Source: Oscillospiraceae bacterium
GTDB taxonomy: Bacteria > Bacillota > Clostridia > Oscillospirales > Ruminococcaceae
DNA: 37,749 nucleotides
Assembly: GCA_029007315.1 (NCBI GenBank)
Contig: JAQXHO010000013.1
Span: 1-37,749 of the forward strand
Reading direction: 5' to 3'
Shown here: one piece after another, positions 17,516-24,199 of the stretch
How the letters are laid out: each line of letters starts with the position of its first letter
Numbering within the stretch: position 1 is the first letter of the stretch
Translations under genes and position numbers: made by a program
The notes under the pieces: generated by a model
Database searches by the model: none
Told to the model about the DNA's origin: nothing
Seen by the model: only the letters and a program-made list of their open reading frames with translations

Positions 17516-18973
17516 ATGAAAAAAAATAACAAGTCACAAAATACAAAGAAAAAAACAAGCTGTATGCGTACAGACGGTTTTCATCTCACATCACTTCTGC
17601 ATAATCTTAAAAAGCTTTTTCTGCCCTGGATTATAGTTGCTGTTATGTCTGCTTTTCTGATTGTAGGTGCAAATTTGTTTTTCTCAAATGAAGTTGACTC
17701 AGTGTCAGCCACCATTTCTTTCTATTATAATGGAATTGAGGAAGGCTTTGACCCTAACGGCTGCGAATTTGATAAAACAGCTATAAAAGATGATAAAGTA
17801 ATCCTGGAAGCACTGGATGAAATGAATCTTTCAGAAGATATTCTGGAGTCTGTTCAGAACGGCATTTTCATCGACAGTATTGTGTCAACATCTGCAATAA
17901 ACAGTATCACCAGCTACAAGAGCATTTACGATACAGAATCCTCCAGCTGGATCGAATCCATGAAGGATTCAAGCTATCACCCTACTGCATACAGCGTTTC
18001 TTTCAACTACAGCAATACTTCTCTTGACGGTGACAGCGCTGCCGAGCTTCTTAACCTTATTCTTGAAAAATACAAAACAAGTTTCTTCAGTACATATGGA
18101 TATAACCAGTCAGTAAGCGATTCTGTTCTGTCAGTTGATTTCAGCAACTATGACTATCTTATTGCACTGGATATGTACAGTTCAAAGCTTTCTTCTCTTG
18201 AAAATTATGTAGATACTCTTGCAGCTGATGATAAAACTCAGTTCCGTTCGGAGGTTACAGGCTACAGCTTTTCAGACCTTACTAATTCAATCAAGCTTCT
18301 CCGCACTGTTGACGTGGATACAATCACCTCTTATATTCTGAACAACGGAGTAATCAGCGATAAAAAAATGATTACCAGCTACTATAATTTCCGCCTTGAC
18401 AATCTCAGACGTTCAAAACAGAATACTGTAGAAAGACTTAATTCCACATCAACATCCATAAAGGACTACCAGAAAGATGCTATAGTGATTTATGACGGCT
18501 CTGTTGCAAATGCAACTTCCGTAACTGAAACCTCTGAAGTATATGATAATCTGATCCAGGAAAAAATTCAGCTTCAGGACACTGTTTCACTGTATGATTC
18601 TCAGATTGCAGACTATACTGACCGGATTAATAAAATAAACAAAGCTTCCGGCAATACATCTGACTCGAAGAAAAAGTATGTTGAGTCCCAGCTTGAAAAG
18701 CTTACTGAAAAAAGTACAGCTCTTATTGACAATATCAAACTCACTGCCAATGATTATTATTCAGAAGTAAAATTTGATAATGCTGTTTCAATTACTTCTC
18801 CTGCAAGTTATTCATTCTCACAATTCATCAAATCCGCAGTAAACGAATCCATTCGTATGCTCGTTATTACCGAAATGACTTTGATGACCATCTATTTCTT
18901 TGCAGCTATAGTAATCTGTCTGAAGCGAAGAATAACCTTATTTATGAAAGCCCGTTCAATGAAGAAAGCCTGA
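17516..18973 (+). CDS. Wzz-like two-TM coiled-coil membrane protein (paralog B)
   Basis: A 485-residue paralog of the divergent gene at 15771, with the same plan: basic N-terminus, TM1 at about 36-56 (LFLPWIIVAVMSAFLIVGAN), a periphery rich in Ser, Asp and Tyr, coiled coil at about 300-430, TM2 at about 448-470 and a basic C-terminal tail (KRRITLFMKARSMKKA). The Wzz-like segment after TM1 reads ISFYYNGIEEGFDPNGCEFD. Matching landmarks with paralog A include YGYNQS, NYDYLIALD, GYSFSDLTNSI and SYILNNG. The tails differ in charge: A ends acidic, B ends basic. The start has AGGAGC and a separate promoter. A strong hairpin ends the gene at 18992-19039. Hetero-oligomer formation with A is plausible but not shown. 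Confidence 0.7.
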   Translation: MKKNNKSQNTKKKTSCMRTDGFHLTSLLHNLKKLFLPWIIVAVMSAFLIVGANLFFSNEVDSVSATISFYYNGIEEGFDPNGCEFDKTAIKDDKVILEALDEMNLSEDILESVQNGIFIDSIVSTSAINSITSYKSIYDTESSSWIESMKDSSYHPTAYSVSFNYSNTSLDGDSAAELLNLILEKYKTSFFSTYGYNQSVSDSVLSVDFSNYDYLIALDMYSSKLSSLENYVDTLAADDKTQFRSEVTGYSFSDLTNSIKLLRTVDVDTITSYILNNGVISDKKMITSYYNFRLDNLRRSKQNTVERLNSTSTSIKDYQKDAIVIYDGSVANATSVTETSEVYDNLIQEKIQLQDTVSLYDSQIADYTDRINKINKASGNTSDSKKKYVESQLEKLTEKSTALIDNIKLTANDYYSEVKFDNAVSITSPASYSFSQFIKSAVNESIRMLVITEMTLMTIYFFAAIVICLKRRITLFMKARSMKKA

Positions 18974-18991
18974 CTTTCATAAATTTTAAAC

Positions 18992-19039
18992 AATCTCTCA
19001 TACCTGATCATAAATCATTGTGGTCTTGTATGAGAGATT
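18992..19039 (+). terminator. Terminator of Wzz-like gene B
   Basis: Arms AATCTCTCATAC (18992-19003) and GTATGAGAGATT (19028-19039) form a perfect 12-bp stem with a 24-nt loop, then TTTATTTTCC. It begins 19 bp after the stop. Confidence 0.8.
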
Positions 19040-19160
19040 TTTATTTTCCGCAGAATAAACCACTATAAATATCTTCGGGAGCACATCTGCTTCGTATATT
19101 TCCATAAATACGGCATTCAGCACCTTATAAAGGTATTTCTCTGTTATTGCCTGTAAATAA

Positions 19161-19189
19161 TTGACATCCGGAAGTAAAACGGGAATAAT
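19161..19189 (+). promoter_or_regulatory. Possible promoter upstream of spoIIID
   Basis: TTGACA (19161-19166), a 17-bp spacer and AATAAT (19184-19189) resemble a sigma-A promoter. It would give a leader of about 110 nt. spoIIID is usually under sigma-E, so this may be a coincidence or a second promoter. Confidence 0.35.
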
Positions 19190-19203
19190 TATTCTGAAAT
19201 AAT

Positions 19204-19217
19204 TTCTGCCGGCAGAA
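19204..19217. promoter_or_regulatory. 14-bp perfect palindrome, possible operator
   Basis: TTCTGCC (19204-19210) is followed directly by its reverse complement GGCAGAA (19211-19217). It lies 15 bp downstream of the possible -10 box and 90 bp before spoIIID, where an operator would be expected. The binding protein is unknown. Confidence 0.4.
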
Positions 19218-19306
19218 TATTTCTCTGTCTTTTACCCTTAAACGGGAATTGAAAGAACACTGGCTGCATATATATGTACCATCTATAACACATAGGAGTG
19301 AGGTAC

Positions 19307-19588
19307 ATGAAAGAGCAGTCATGTGACAGGGCTGTAATTCTCGGTGAATATATCCTGGAAAACAACTCAACTGTAAGAGCTGCAGCTGCATGGTTCGGTA
19401 TATCAAAAAGCACTGTACATAAGGACGTAAGCCAGAAGCTGTCAGAGCTGAGCCCTTCTCTGTATCATGACGTCAGAGAAATACTTGCTAAAAACAAGCA
19501 GGAAAGGCATATAAGAGGCGGCATGGCTACAAAAAAGAAATATGAACAGCTGGCGGCAATGCACCAGAAACTTAACGAAAGAAAATAA
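19307..19588 (+). CDS. spoIIID: Stage III sporulation regulator SpoIIID
   Basis: SpoIIID is the mother-cell DNA-binding regulator that switches gene expression after engulfment. The 93-residue product matches the B. subtilis protein along its length: the helix-turn-helix TVRAAAAWFGISKSTVHKDV at 22-41, LxELxPxLYxDVREIL, then the basic tail RHIRGGMATKKKYE, like RHLRGGEATKLKYK in B. subtilis. Start: ATG at 19307 with AGGAGTGAGGTAC in front; a GTG three codons upstream overlaps the ribosome binding site. It is monocistronic, followed at once by a strong GC-rich terminator. Its presence suggests the organism can sporulate or recently could. Confidence 0.95.
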   Translation: MKEQSCDRAVILGEYILENNSTVRAAAAWFGISKSTVHKDVSQKLSELSPSLYHDVREILAKNKQERHIRGGMATKKKYEQLAAMHQKLNERK

Positions 19589-19590
19589 AA

Positions 19591-19620
19591 ACCGGCACGG
19601 AGAGAAATTTCCGTGCCGGT
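19591..19620. terminator. Terminator of spoIIID, usable from both strands
   Basis: Arms ACCGGCACGGA (19591-19601) and TCCGTGCCGGT (19610-19620) form an 11-bp GC-rich stem with an 8-nt loop. TTTTGCC follows on plus, and TTTTTATTTTC on minus, where it could stop read-through from the solute-binding protein gene. Confidence 0.88.
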
Positions 19621-19638
19621 TTTGCCGTTATACGCAGA

Positions 19639-19741
19639 AATGCTGCGGCATCTATCTCAAAGCAGCATTCCACGCTCACCTGTGTCGAAAAGCTGTTCAA
19701 GGACGCAGGTTTTGCAGCGCCACCTTTCGCAGTGACTGCGA
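19639..19741. other. Three successive stem-loops in a start-less, coding-like segment
   Basis: Three hairpins lie in a row: AATGCTGC/GCAGCATT (19639-19646, 19662-19669) with a 15-nt loop; CCTGTGTC/GACGCAGG (19679-19686, 19702-19709, one G-U) with a 15-nt loop; and TCGCAG/CTGCGA (19727-19732, 19736-19741) with a 3-nt loop. The plus frame from 19621 to the TAA at 19792-19794 is open for 57 codons and Ala/Pro-rich, ending PIVCGKPKNATR, but has no start codon or ribosome binding site. The minus frame is also open there (GVAAGIAVTAKGGAAKPA). This could be the 3' UTR of the minus-strand gene at 19840, a structured RNA, a dispersed repeat or a gene remnant. I cannot decide from sequence. Confidence 0.35.
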
Positions 19742-19839
19742 TTCCTGCTGCTACTCCTATTGTATGCGGAAAACCTAAGAATGCAACAAGGTAAATTATG
19801 TGTGGCTCAAATATTCTTAAAAGTGTTCTGAAGTCAGCG

Positions 19840-21495
19840 TTATTCGCTGAAATATTTTGCTCTCCGGAAATCTATTATGCCGGAATAAGGATCATAGCTG
19901 ATATCGCGGTTCTTGCTGCTGTGGATCAGATATTTGTTTTTGTAAAAAACAGGAACAAATTTATAGTCAGCAATTATCATTTCCTCTGCCTGACGGCAAA
20001 TTACAGAAAGTTCTTCCAGATCACGGGCGTTATTCATGCTGTCAAGAAGACTGTCAAGGGACTGGTTTGAATAACCGAAATCGTTGCAGTCAGTGCGGAA
20101 GTTTTCAAGAACAGCCGATGCACTGTTTCTGTTACCTGTTACACTGCACAGAGCTATCACATAATCATTCTCTGAAAGGCGTTTTTTGTATTCTGACTCA
20201 GGCACAACGTCAATACCTGCATAAAAGCCGAAAAGCGACTGCCATACCTGTATTATTTCATAAAGGTCTTCCTCAGATACAGTTTCCTCACATACCATAA
20301 CATCTGCTGAAGGCAGAGATGTGAGTCCAAGGTCGTGCATTCCCTTCTGAAAAAGCGACTTTATTTCCTCATCTGATACATCAGAAATAACAGGCGTATT
20401 AACGTAATCACTGTATTCTGATGTTCCAAGACGTGTTGCCGGAGGAACTATTCCATAAGCGCCCTCAGTATCCTCTGCAGGTTCCGCAGGAAAACTGCTG
20501 CGTGGAACAGCGGCTGAAAATGCCTTCCTTATATCTTCGCTTTTAAATGCTTCCCATTCTGTATTCATAACAAATCCAAGGGATATACATTTCCATGATG
20601 TAACAGTATAGCCCTTATCAGAAGTATACTGAGGATAATATCCTGATGCAGCAAGAATGTCTGATTTTCCGGCTGCAAACTCATCATACGCCTTAACCTG
20701 GCTGTTTCTTATAAGAAATGTCACATCAGAGGGATATACCCGCTGAACTGTATCATTTGCAGAATTTTTCTTTAAATATATCAGATTATCATTTCCATAG
20801 GGATCATAAAACCAGCGTCTGAGGTAAAAACCGTTGTTTGATATCACGGAATCTTCGTCAAGTCCGTACCTTCCGCCTGTCTGTTCAAAAAATTTCCGGC
20901 TGCAGGGCATTGCAGCAGGCATTGAAAGAAGCGTGAGAAATTCAGCACAGGGTCTTGAAAGTTCGAATACAAGGGTATTGCTGCTTTCTGCGTATACTCC
21001 CAGTTTTTCGATAGAATCACCCTTGTCAATAATACCGTCAGCTCCCGATATGCACCGGAAACTTTCACGGTAAGGCGATTTCGTTTCCTTCTGGAAAAGC
21101 CTCTGGAATGCAAAAACATAATCCTCCGCCGTTACATTCCATTTTTCGCCGTCATCTATTTTATCATTTTTGTTTTCGTCATAATACCAGTAGCTGTCAT
21201 CTCTCAGTGTAAACGTGTATCTGAGTCCATCCTCAGTAACGCTGTAGTGAGAAGAAGTTCCGTAAGTCAGAGTACCGTCCGGCTGCTCTTCAAGAAGTCC
21301 CTGCATTATATTTCTAAGCACAGTGAAGGAAGCTGAATTTGACGCCAACTGAGGGTCAAGGTTATCGGGATTTTCCGTTAAGGTGTAAGTGAAAAGATAT
21401 CCGGAACCGTCGCTTTCTTCCTTCTGGAAGGGCATTTTGCAGCTGTTCATAAGCAAAACAGGGCAGATAAGCATTACAACAAATTTTTTGCGCAT
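19840..21495 (-). CDS. Peptide-type (family 5) extracellular solute-binding lipoprotein
   Basis: A 551-residue OppA/DppA-like substrate-binding protein. The signal peptide MRKKFVVMLICPVLLMNSC has Cys19 as likely lipidation site, although the lipobox LMNSC is not canonical. Family marks are ENPDNLDPQLASNSASFTVL (41-60), GLLEEQPDGTL (66-76), the VTAEDYVFAFQRL block (121-133), and EDIRKAFSAAVPR (MNTEWEAF precedes it). Between TLRDD and the VTAEDY block sits DENKNDKIDDGE (106-117), an EF-hand-type loop with Asp, Asn, Asn, Ile, Asp and Glu at positions 1, 3, 5, 8, 9 and 12. Start: ATG at 21495 with AAAGGATCC upstream. No permease or ATPase gene is adjacent, so it is an orphan. A palindrome lies in its leader. 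Confidence 0.85.
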   Translation of the reverse strand: MRKKFVVMLICPVLLMNSCKMPFQKEESDGSGYLFTYTLTENPDNLDPQLASNSASFTVLRNIMQGLLEEQPDGTLTYGTSSHYSVTEDGLRYTFTLRDDSYWYYDENKNDKIDDGEKWNVTAEDYVFAFQRLFQKETKSPYRESFRCISGADGIIDKGDSIEKLGVYAESSNTLVFELSRPCAEFLTLLSMPAAMPCSRKFFEQTGGRYGLDEDSVISNNGFYLRRWFYDPYGNDNLIYLKKNSANDTVQRVYPSDVTFLIRNSQVKAYDEFAAGKSDILAASGYYPQYTSDKGYTVTSWKCISLGFVMNTEWEAFKSEDIRKAFSAAVPRSSFPAEPAEDTEGAYGIVPPATRLGTSEYSDYVNTPVISDVSDEEIKSLFQKGMHDLGLTSLPSADVMVCEETVSEEDLYEIIQVWQSLFGFYAGIDVVPESEYKKRLSENDYVIALCSVTGNRNSASAVLENFRTDCNDFGYSNQSLDSLLDSMNNARDLEELSVICRQAEEMIIADYKFVPVFYKNKYLIHSSKNRDISYDPYSGIIDFRRAKYFSE

Positions 21496-21515
21496 ATTTA
21501 AGGATCCTTTCGCCG

Positions 21516-21535
21516 GTACATCTTGTCCGATGTAC
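21516..21535. promoter_or_regulatory. Palindrome in the solute-binding protein leader
   Basis: GTACATC (21516-21522), TTGTCC, GATGTAC (21529-21535) is a perfect 7-bp dyad with a 6-nt centre. It begins about 8 bp downstream of the predicted transcription start on the minus strand and ends before the ribosome binding site. Operator or leader hairpin are both possible. Confidence 0.5.
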
Positions 21536-21549
21536 ACTGTAATACTTTT

Positions 21550-21578
21550 ATTATACCACCCATTTCACCTAATTACAA
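21550..21578 (-). promoter_or_regulatory. Promoter of the solute-binding protein gene
   Basis: On the minus strand TTGTAA (21578-21573), a 17-bp spacer and TATAAT (21555-21550) lie 55 bp before the ATG at 21495. Confidence 0.65.
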
Positions 21579-21764
21579 CCACTATTTTCAATTTTTCACA
21601 TTCATTTTTTTACTGTGTTTCACACTTCATTGTCCTGACAATACTACAATATTATTTATTAATTTATATTCTAATTATGTCCGGAAAAAAGATTACGATT
21701 TTACTGCATGATAAAAAACACTATTGCTTTTTGAAGCATTTTGCACAATTTAATATAAAATGAG

Positions 21765-21793
21765 TTGACACACAATAATGTTTATGCTATAAT
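21765..21793 (+). promoter_or_regulatory. Full-consensus sigma-A promoter of the EAL gene
   Basis: TTGACA (21765-21770), a 17-bp spacer and TATAAT (21788-21793) match both boxes in full, 43 bp upstream of the ATG at 21837. High constitutive expression, or tight repression, would be expected. Confidence 0.85.
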
Positions 21794-21836
21794 AATGACA
21801 TGAATTGTTTTATGCAATTACAAAGGAAGTGTTTTT

Positions 21837-23459
21837 ATGAGTGACAATTGTCAAAGGTATTTTATGAGTAAAAACGAAATACTGAACTGTGCGGAAGAGG
21901 CTTTCAGAGACAGGCATTTCTGCGTTTACTATCAGCCCCAGTTTAATCACATCAACGGCAGAATCGTTGGAGCAGAAGCCCTTGTCAGGTGGATTCACCC
22001 GGAATACGGTATGCAGTCACCCGGAGATTTCATTCCGGCATTTGAAGCAAATGGTTATATTACAAGGCTTGATCTCTATGTTTTTGATGAGGTCTGTGCT
22101 TTTATTGAAAAATGTATAAAAGACGATATTAAAAATATAGTTCCCGTTTCTTTTAATGTTTCAAGACACGATATATACTGCAATGATTTTATCGACGAAA
22201 TGGAGAAAATCAGAAAAAAACACAATGTTCCTGTTCATTATCTCCGTGTTGAAATTACTGAAAGCGCTGTTTTAGGCAGCAACGATTATCTTGCAGGAAT
22301 CGTGGATACATTCCACTCACTGGGATACATAGTAGAAATGGACGACTTTGGCAGCGGTTACTCTTCTCTCAATGTTCTGAAGGATATTGAGGTTGATATA
22401 ATAAAGCTTGATATGTTCTTCCTTAAAGGAGAAATCGGCGGCAGAGGCGGCGTTATTATCAGCTCAGTGGTCAGAATGGCTAACTGGCTGGCTACTCCGA
22501 TTATTGTTGAAGGCGTTGAAACTGTGGAACAGGCTGATTATATGAAAAGTCTGGGCTGCGTTTATATTCAGGGATATCTGTATTCAAAACCCGTTCCGGA
22601 AGATGAATATCTGAAGCTTCTGCTTTCCGGCAGAACAGGCGACGCAGTTCCTACCATGAAGATCATTGATAAGCTTGACGCAGAGAAATTCTGGAGTCCG
22701 GAAACCTTTGAAACTCTTATTTTCAACTATTTCGTGGGCGGTGCAGGTATTTTCTCATACGAAAACGACCAGATCGAAATGCTCCGTGTAAACGAAAAAT
22801 ATGTTGAAGAATTCGGTATGAATATGACTCAGAGGGACATTATTCAAAGACGTGAATGCTTCAATTTCGATGAAGAAAACAGAAAAATATTTATTGATAC
22901 GATACGAAGAGCCATACAGTCAAACGATGAGGAAAAATGCGAAACATGGCGTACTGTACATTCTCCCTGCTGCGGTGACGATCTTATATGCATAAGAAGC
23001 AATATGCGTGTTATCGGCCGTGCAGACGGTCAGTATCTTTTATTTGTTAATATTCAGAATGTTACAGCTGAAAAGAAAATGTACGCCGAGCTTTATGAGA
23101 GCGAGAAGAAATTCCGTACCGCCGGAGAACACGCAAATATCTACTGCTGGGAATACGATATTGATACAAAGGAGATGCGTCCATGCGCAAGATGTATCCG
23201 TGACCTGGGAATGCCCAAGATCGTTAAGAATTATCCAGAACCTGTTATTGAATCCGGACTGTTCCCTGCTGATTATGCGGATATGTACCGTGACTGGATG
23301 AAGCAGCTTGAAGAAGGAGCAGATAATCTGGAAGCAATCATTCCGCTTACCGCTGACAGGATTCCCTTCCATGTAAGATATACAGCTGAATTCGATGATA
23401 ACGGTCGTCCCTATAAGGCATATGGTTCTGCTACTCTTGTAGTTGACGGCGAAAAATAA
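21837..23459 (+). CDS. EAL-domain c-di-GMP phosphodiesterase with C-terminal PAS-like regions
   Basis: A 540-residue soluble protein that should hydrolyse c-di-GMP to pGpG. The EAL domain (about 15-260) keeps the catalytic set: E47 in EALVRW, N107 in SFNVSR, E139 in VEITES, D169-D170 in DDFGSGYSSL, K190 in IIKLD, E225 in VEGVET and Q245 in IQGYLYSKP. The C-terminal half has two PAS-like regions (about 280-410 and 420-535), the first ending NIQNVTAEKKMYAEL, the second with FRTAGEHANIYCWEYDIDT. No transmembrane span or GGDEF is present. Here the sensory parts follow the catalytic domain, the reverse of the common order. Start: ATG at 21837 after AAAGGAAGTGTTTTT. It is monocistronic with its own promoter and terminator. 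Confidence 0.92.
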   Translation: MSDNCQRYFMSKNEILNCAEEAFRDRHFCVYYQPQFNHINGRIVGAEALVRWIHPEYGMQSPGDFIPAFEANGYITRLDLYVFDEVCAFIEKCIKDDIKNIVPVSFNVSRHDIYCNDFIDEMEKIRKKHNVPVHYLRVEITESAVLGSNDYLAGIVDTFHSLGYIVEMDDFGSGYSSLNVLKDIEVDIIKLDMFFLKGEIGGRGGVIISSVVRMANWLATPIIVEGVETVEQADYMKSLGCVYIQGYLYSKPVPEDEYLKLLLSGRTGDAVPTMKIIDKLDAEKFWSPETFETLIFNYFVGGAGIFSYENDQIEMLRVNEKYVEEFGMNMTQRDIIQRRECFNFDEENRKIFIDTIRRAIQSNDEEKCETWRTVHSPCCGDDLICIRSNMRVIGRADGQYLLFVNIQNVTAEKKMYAELYESEKKFRTAGEHANIYCWEYDIDTKEMRPCARCIRDLGMPKIVKNYPEPVIESGLFPADYADMYRDWMKQLEEGADNLEAIIPLTADRIPFHVRYTAEFDDNGRPYKAYGSATLVVDGEK

Positions 23460-23488
23460 TATGCCGGATTTTAAACTGTTGTATACTA

Positions 23489-23521
23489 AAAGACTGCACA
23501 GCAACAAACTGTGCAGTCTTT
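23489..23521 (+). terminator. Terminator of the EAL gene
   Basis: Arms AAAGACTGCACAG (23489-23501) and CTGTGCAGTCTTT (23509-23521) are a perfect 13-bp stem with a 7-nt loop, followed by CCCTTTTTATT. Confidence 0.85.
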
Positions 23522-23727
23522 CCCTTTTTATTGCCATAAAATTTATACCAGCCTTATATGCTTCTATTTTCGCTTTCTTAGAAATGTTAAAACGATTCCT
23601 CCAGAAAAAAATCACGCCTCGAAGGCTTTGCTTCTCTGATTATTCTTTCTTCTGTTTGTCGTTAAGTAATACCGCTTTCATGACTCGCCTTCTGTTTTTG
23701 TTTTTTAAGCATTTTACATTTATAACC

Positions 23728-23756
23728 TTGACAATATCGTTACATTATACTATAAT
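23728..23756 (+). promoter_or_regulatory. Full-consensus promoter directed antisense to the ArsC/Spx-like gene
   Basis: TTGACA (23728-23733), a 17-bp spacer and TATAAT (23751-23756) on the plus strand. The start would be near 23763. The next 67 bp have no gene, and the transcript would then run antisense through the 342-bp gene at 23830-24171. A plus frame opens at 23821 behind GGGAAGGA but looks like a shadow of the minus gene. Confidence 0.6.
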
Positions 23757-23829
23757 ATAAGAAAACAAGCGTTAGCCTGGAGTCAAAAAGAACAGGGCAT
23801 TAACCGGGACGGGAAGGAATATGCCGGCT

Positions 23830-24171
23830 TCATTCCCATTCTTTCCATATCTCCGGACAGTAACCTATTGTTGCAAGCTTTCCGTTGCGGACAACAGGCG
23901 TTTTTATAAGCTGCTGATTTTCAAAAACCTTTTCTTCACGGTCGTTTTCAGACAGATATTTAATAAGCGCCAGAAGCTCTTTGTCTTTGCATTTTTCATC
24001 TATCATATTCTGCACACCGCCGACAGCCTTTCTCACACTGTCCCATTCACCACGGCTCATGCCTTTTTCTTTCATATCAATAAACTGATATTTTATCTTT
24101 CGTTCCTTAAAGTAACGCTCAGCCTTTTTCGTGTCAAAACATTTTTTATTGCCGAATATCTGTATATTCAT
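23830..24171 (-). CDS. ArsC/Spx family thioredoxin-fold protein
   Basis: A 113-residue protein of the ArsC/Spx/YffB family. The active-site loop reads NKKCFDTKKAERYFKER: a single Cys11 in a CxxT arrangement where Spx has CxxC and ArsC has one catalytic cysteine. The C-terminal signature is QLIKTPVVRNGKLATIGYCPEIW, the usual LxxRPxVxxxxxxxVG segment with Lys-Thr instead of Arg-Pro neighbours. Length fits the family. The start has AAAAAAGGAGCTG upstream. Two copies of a 57-bp repeat with -10 boxes lie upstream. Reductase or RNA-polymerase-binding regulator cannot be told apart here; no arsenic genes are nearby. Confidence 0.85.
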   Translation of the reverse strand: MNIQIFGNKKCFDTKKAERYFKERKIKYQFIDMKEKGMSRGEWDSVRKAVGGVQNMIDEKCKDKELLALIKYLSENDREEKVFENQQLIKTPVVRNGKLATIGYCPEIWKEWE

Positions 24172-24199
24172 AAAATTTTCAGCTCCTTTTTTGATTGCT

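Larger units (their letters stand above)
18974..19306. other. Intergenic region before spoIIID
   Basis: This 333-bp stretch has no gene I can support. It holds the terminator at 18992-19039, a possible promoter at 19161-19189, the perfect 14-bp palindrome at 19204-19217 and the spoIIID ribosome binding site AGGAGTGAGGT. I could not fit a convincing sigma-E promoter. Confidence 0.5.
21496..21836. other. Divergent AT-rich intergenic region with two promoters
   Basis: These 341 bp separate the solute-binding protein and EAL genes. They contain the minus promoter at 21550-21578 with the palindrome 21516-21535, and the plus promoter at 21765-21793. The AT-rich middle (about 21580-21760) holds no gene I can support. 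Confidence 0.6.
23460..23829. other. Intergenic region with a terminator and an outward promoter
   Basis: These 370 bp contain the EAL gene terminator (23489-23521), then about 200 bp of AT-rich DNA in which I see no supported gene, then a full-consensus plus-strand promoter at 23728-23756. That promoter points at the 3' end of the minus-strand ArsC/Spx-like gene. Confidence 0.55.

Noticed and set aside
23040-23615. A 191-codon minus-strand frame over the end of the EAL gene
   Set aside because: It runs antisense through the EAL gene and its terminator; composition is shadow-like.
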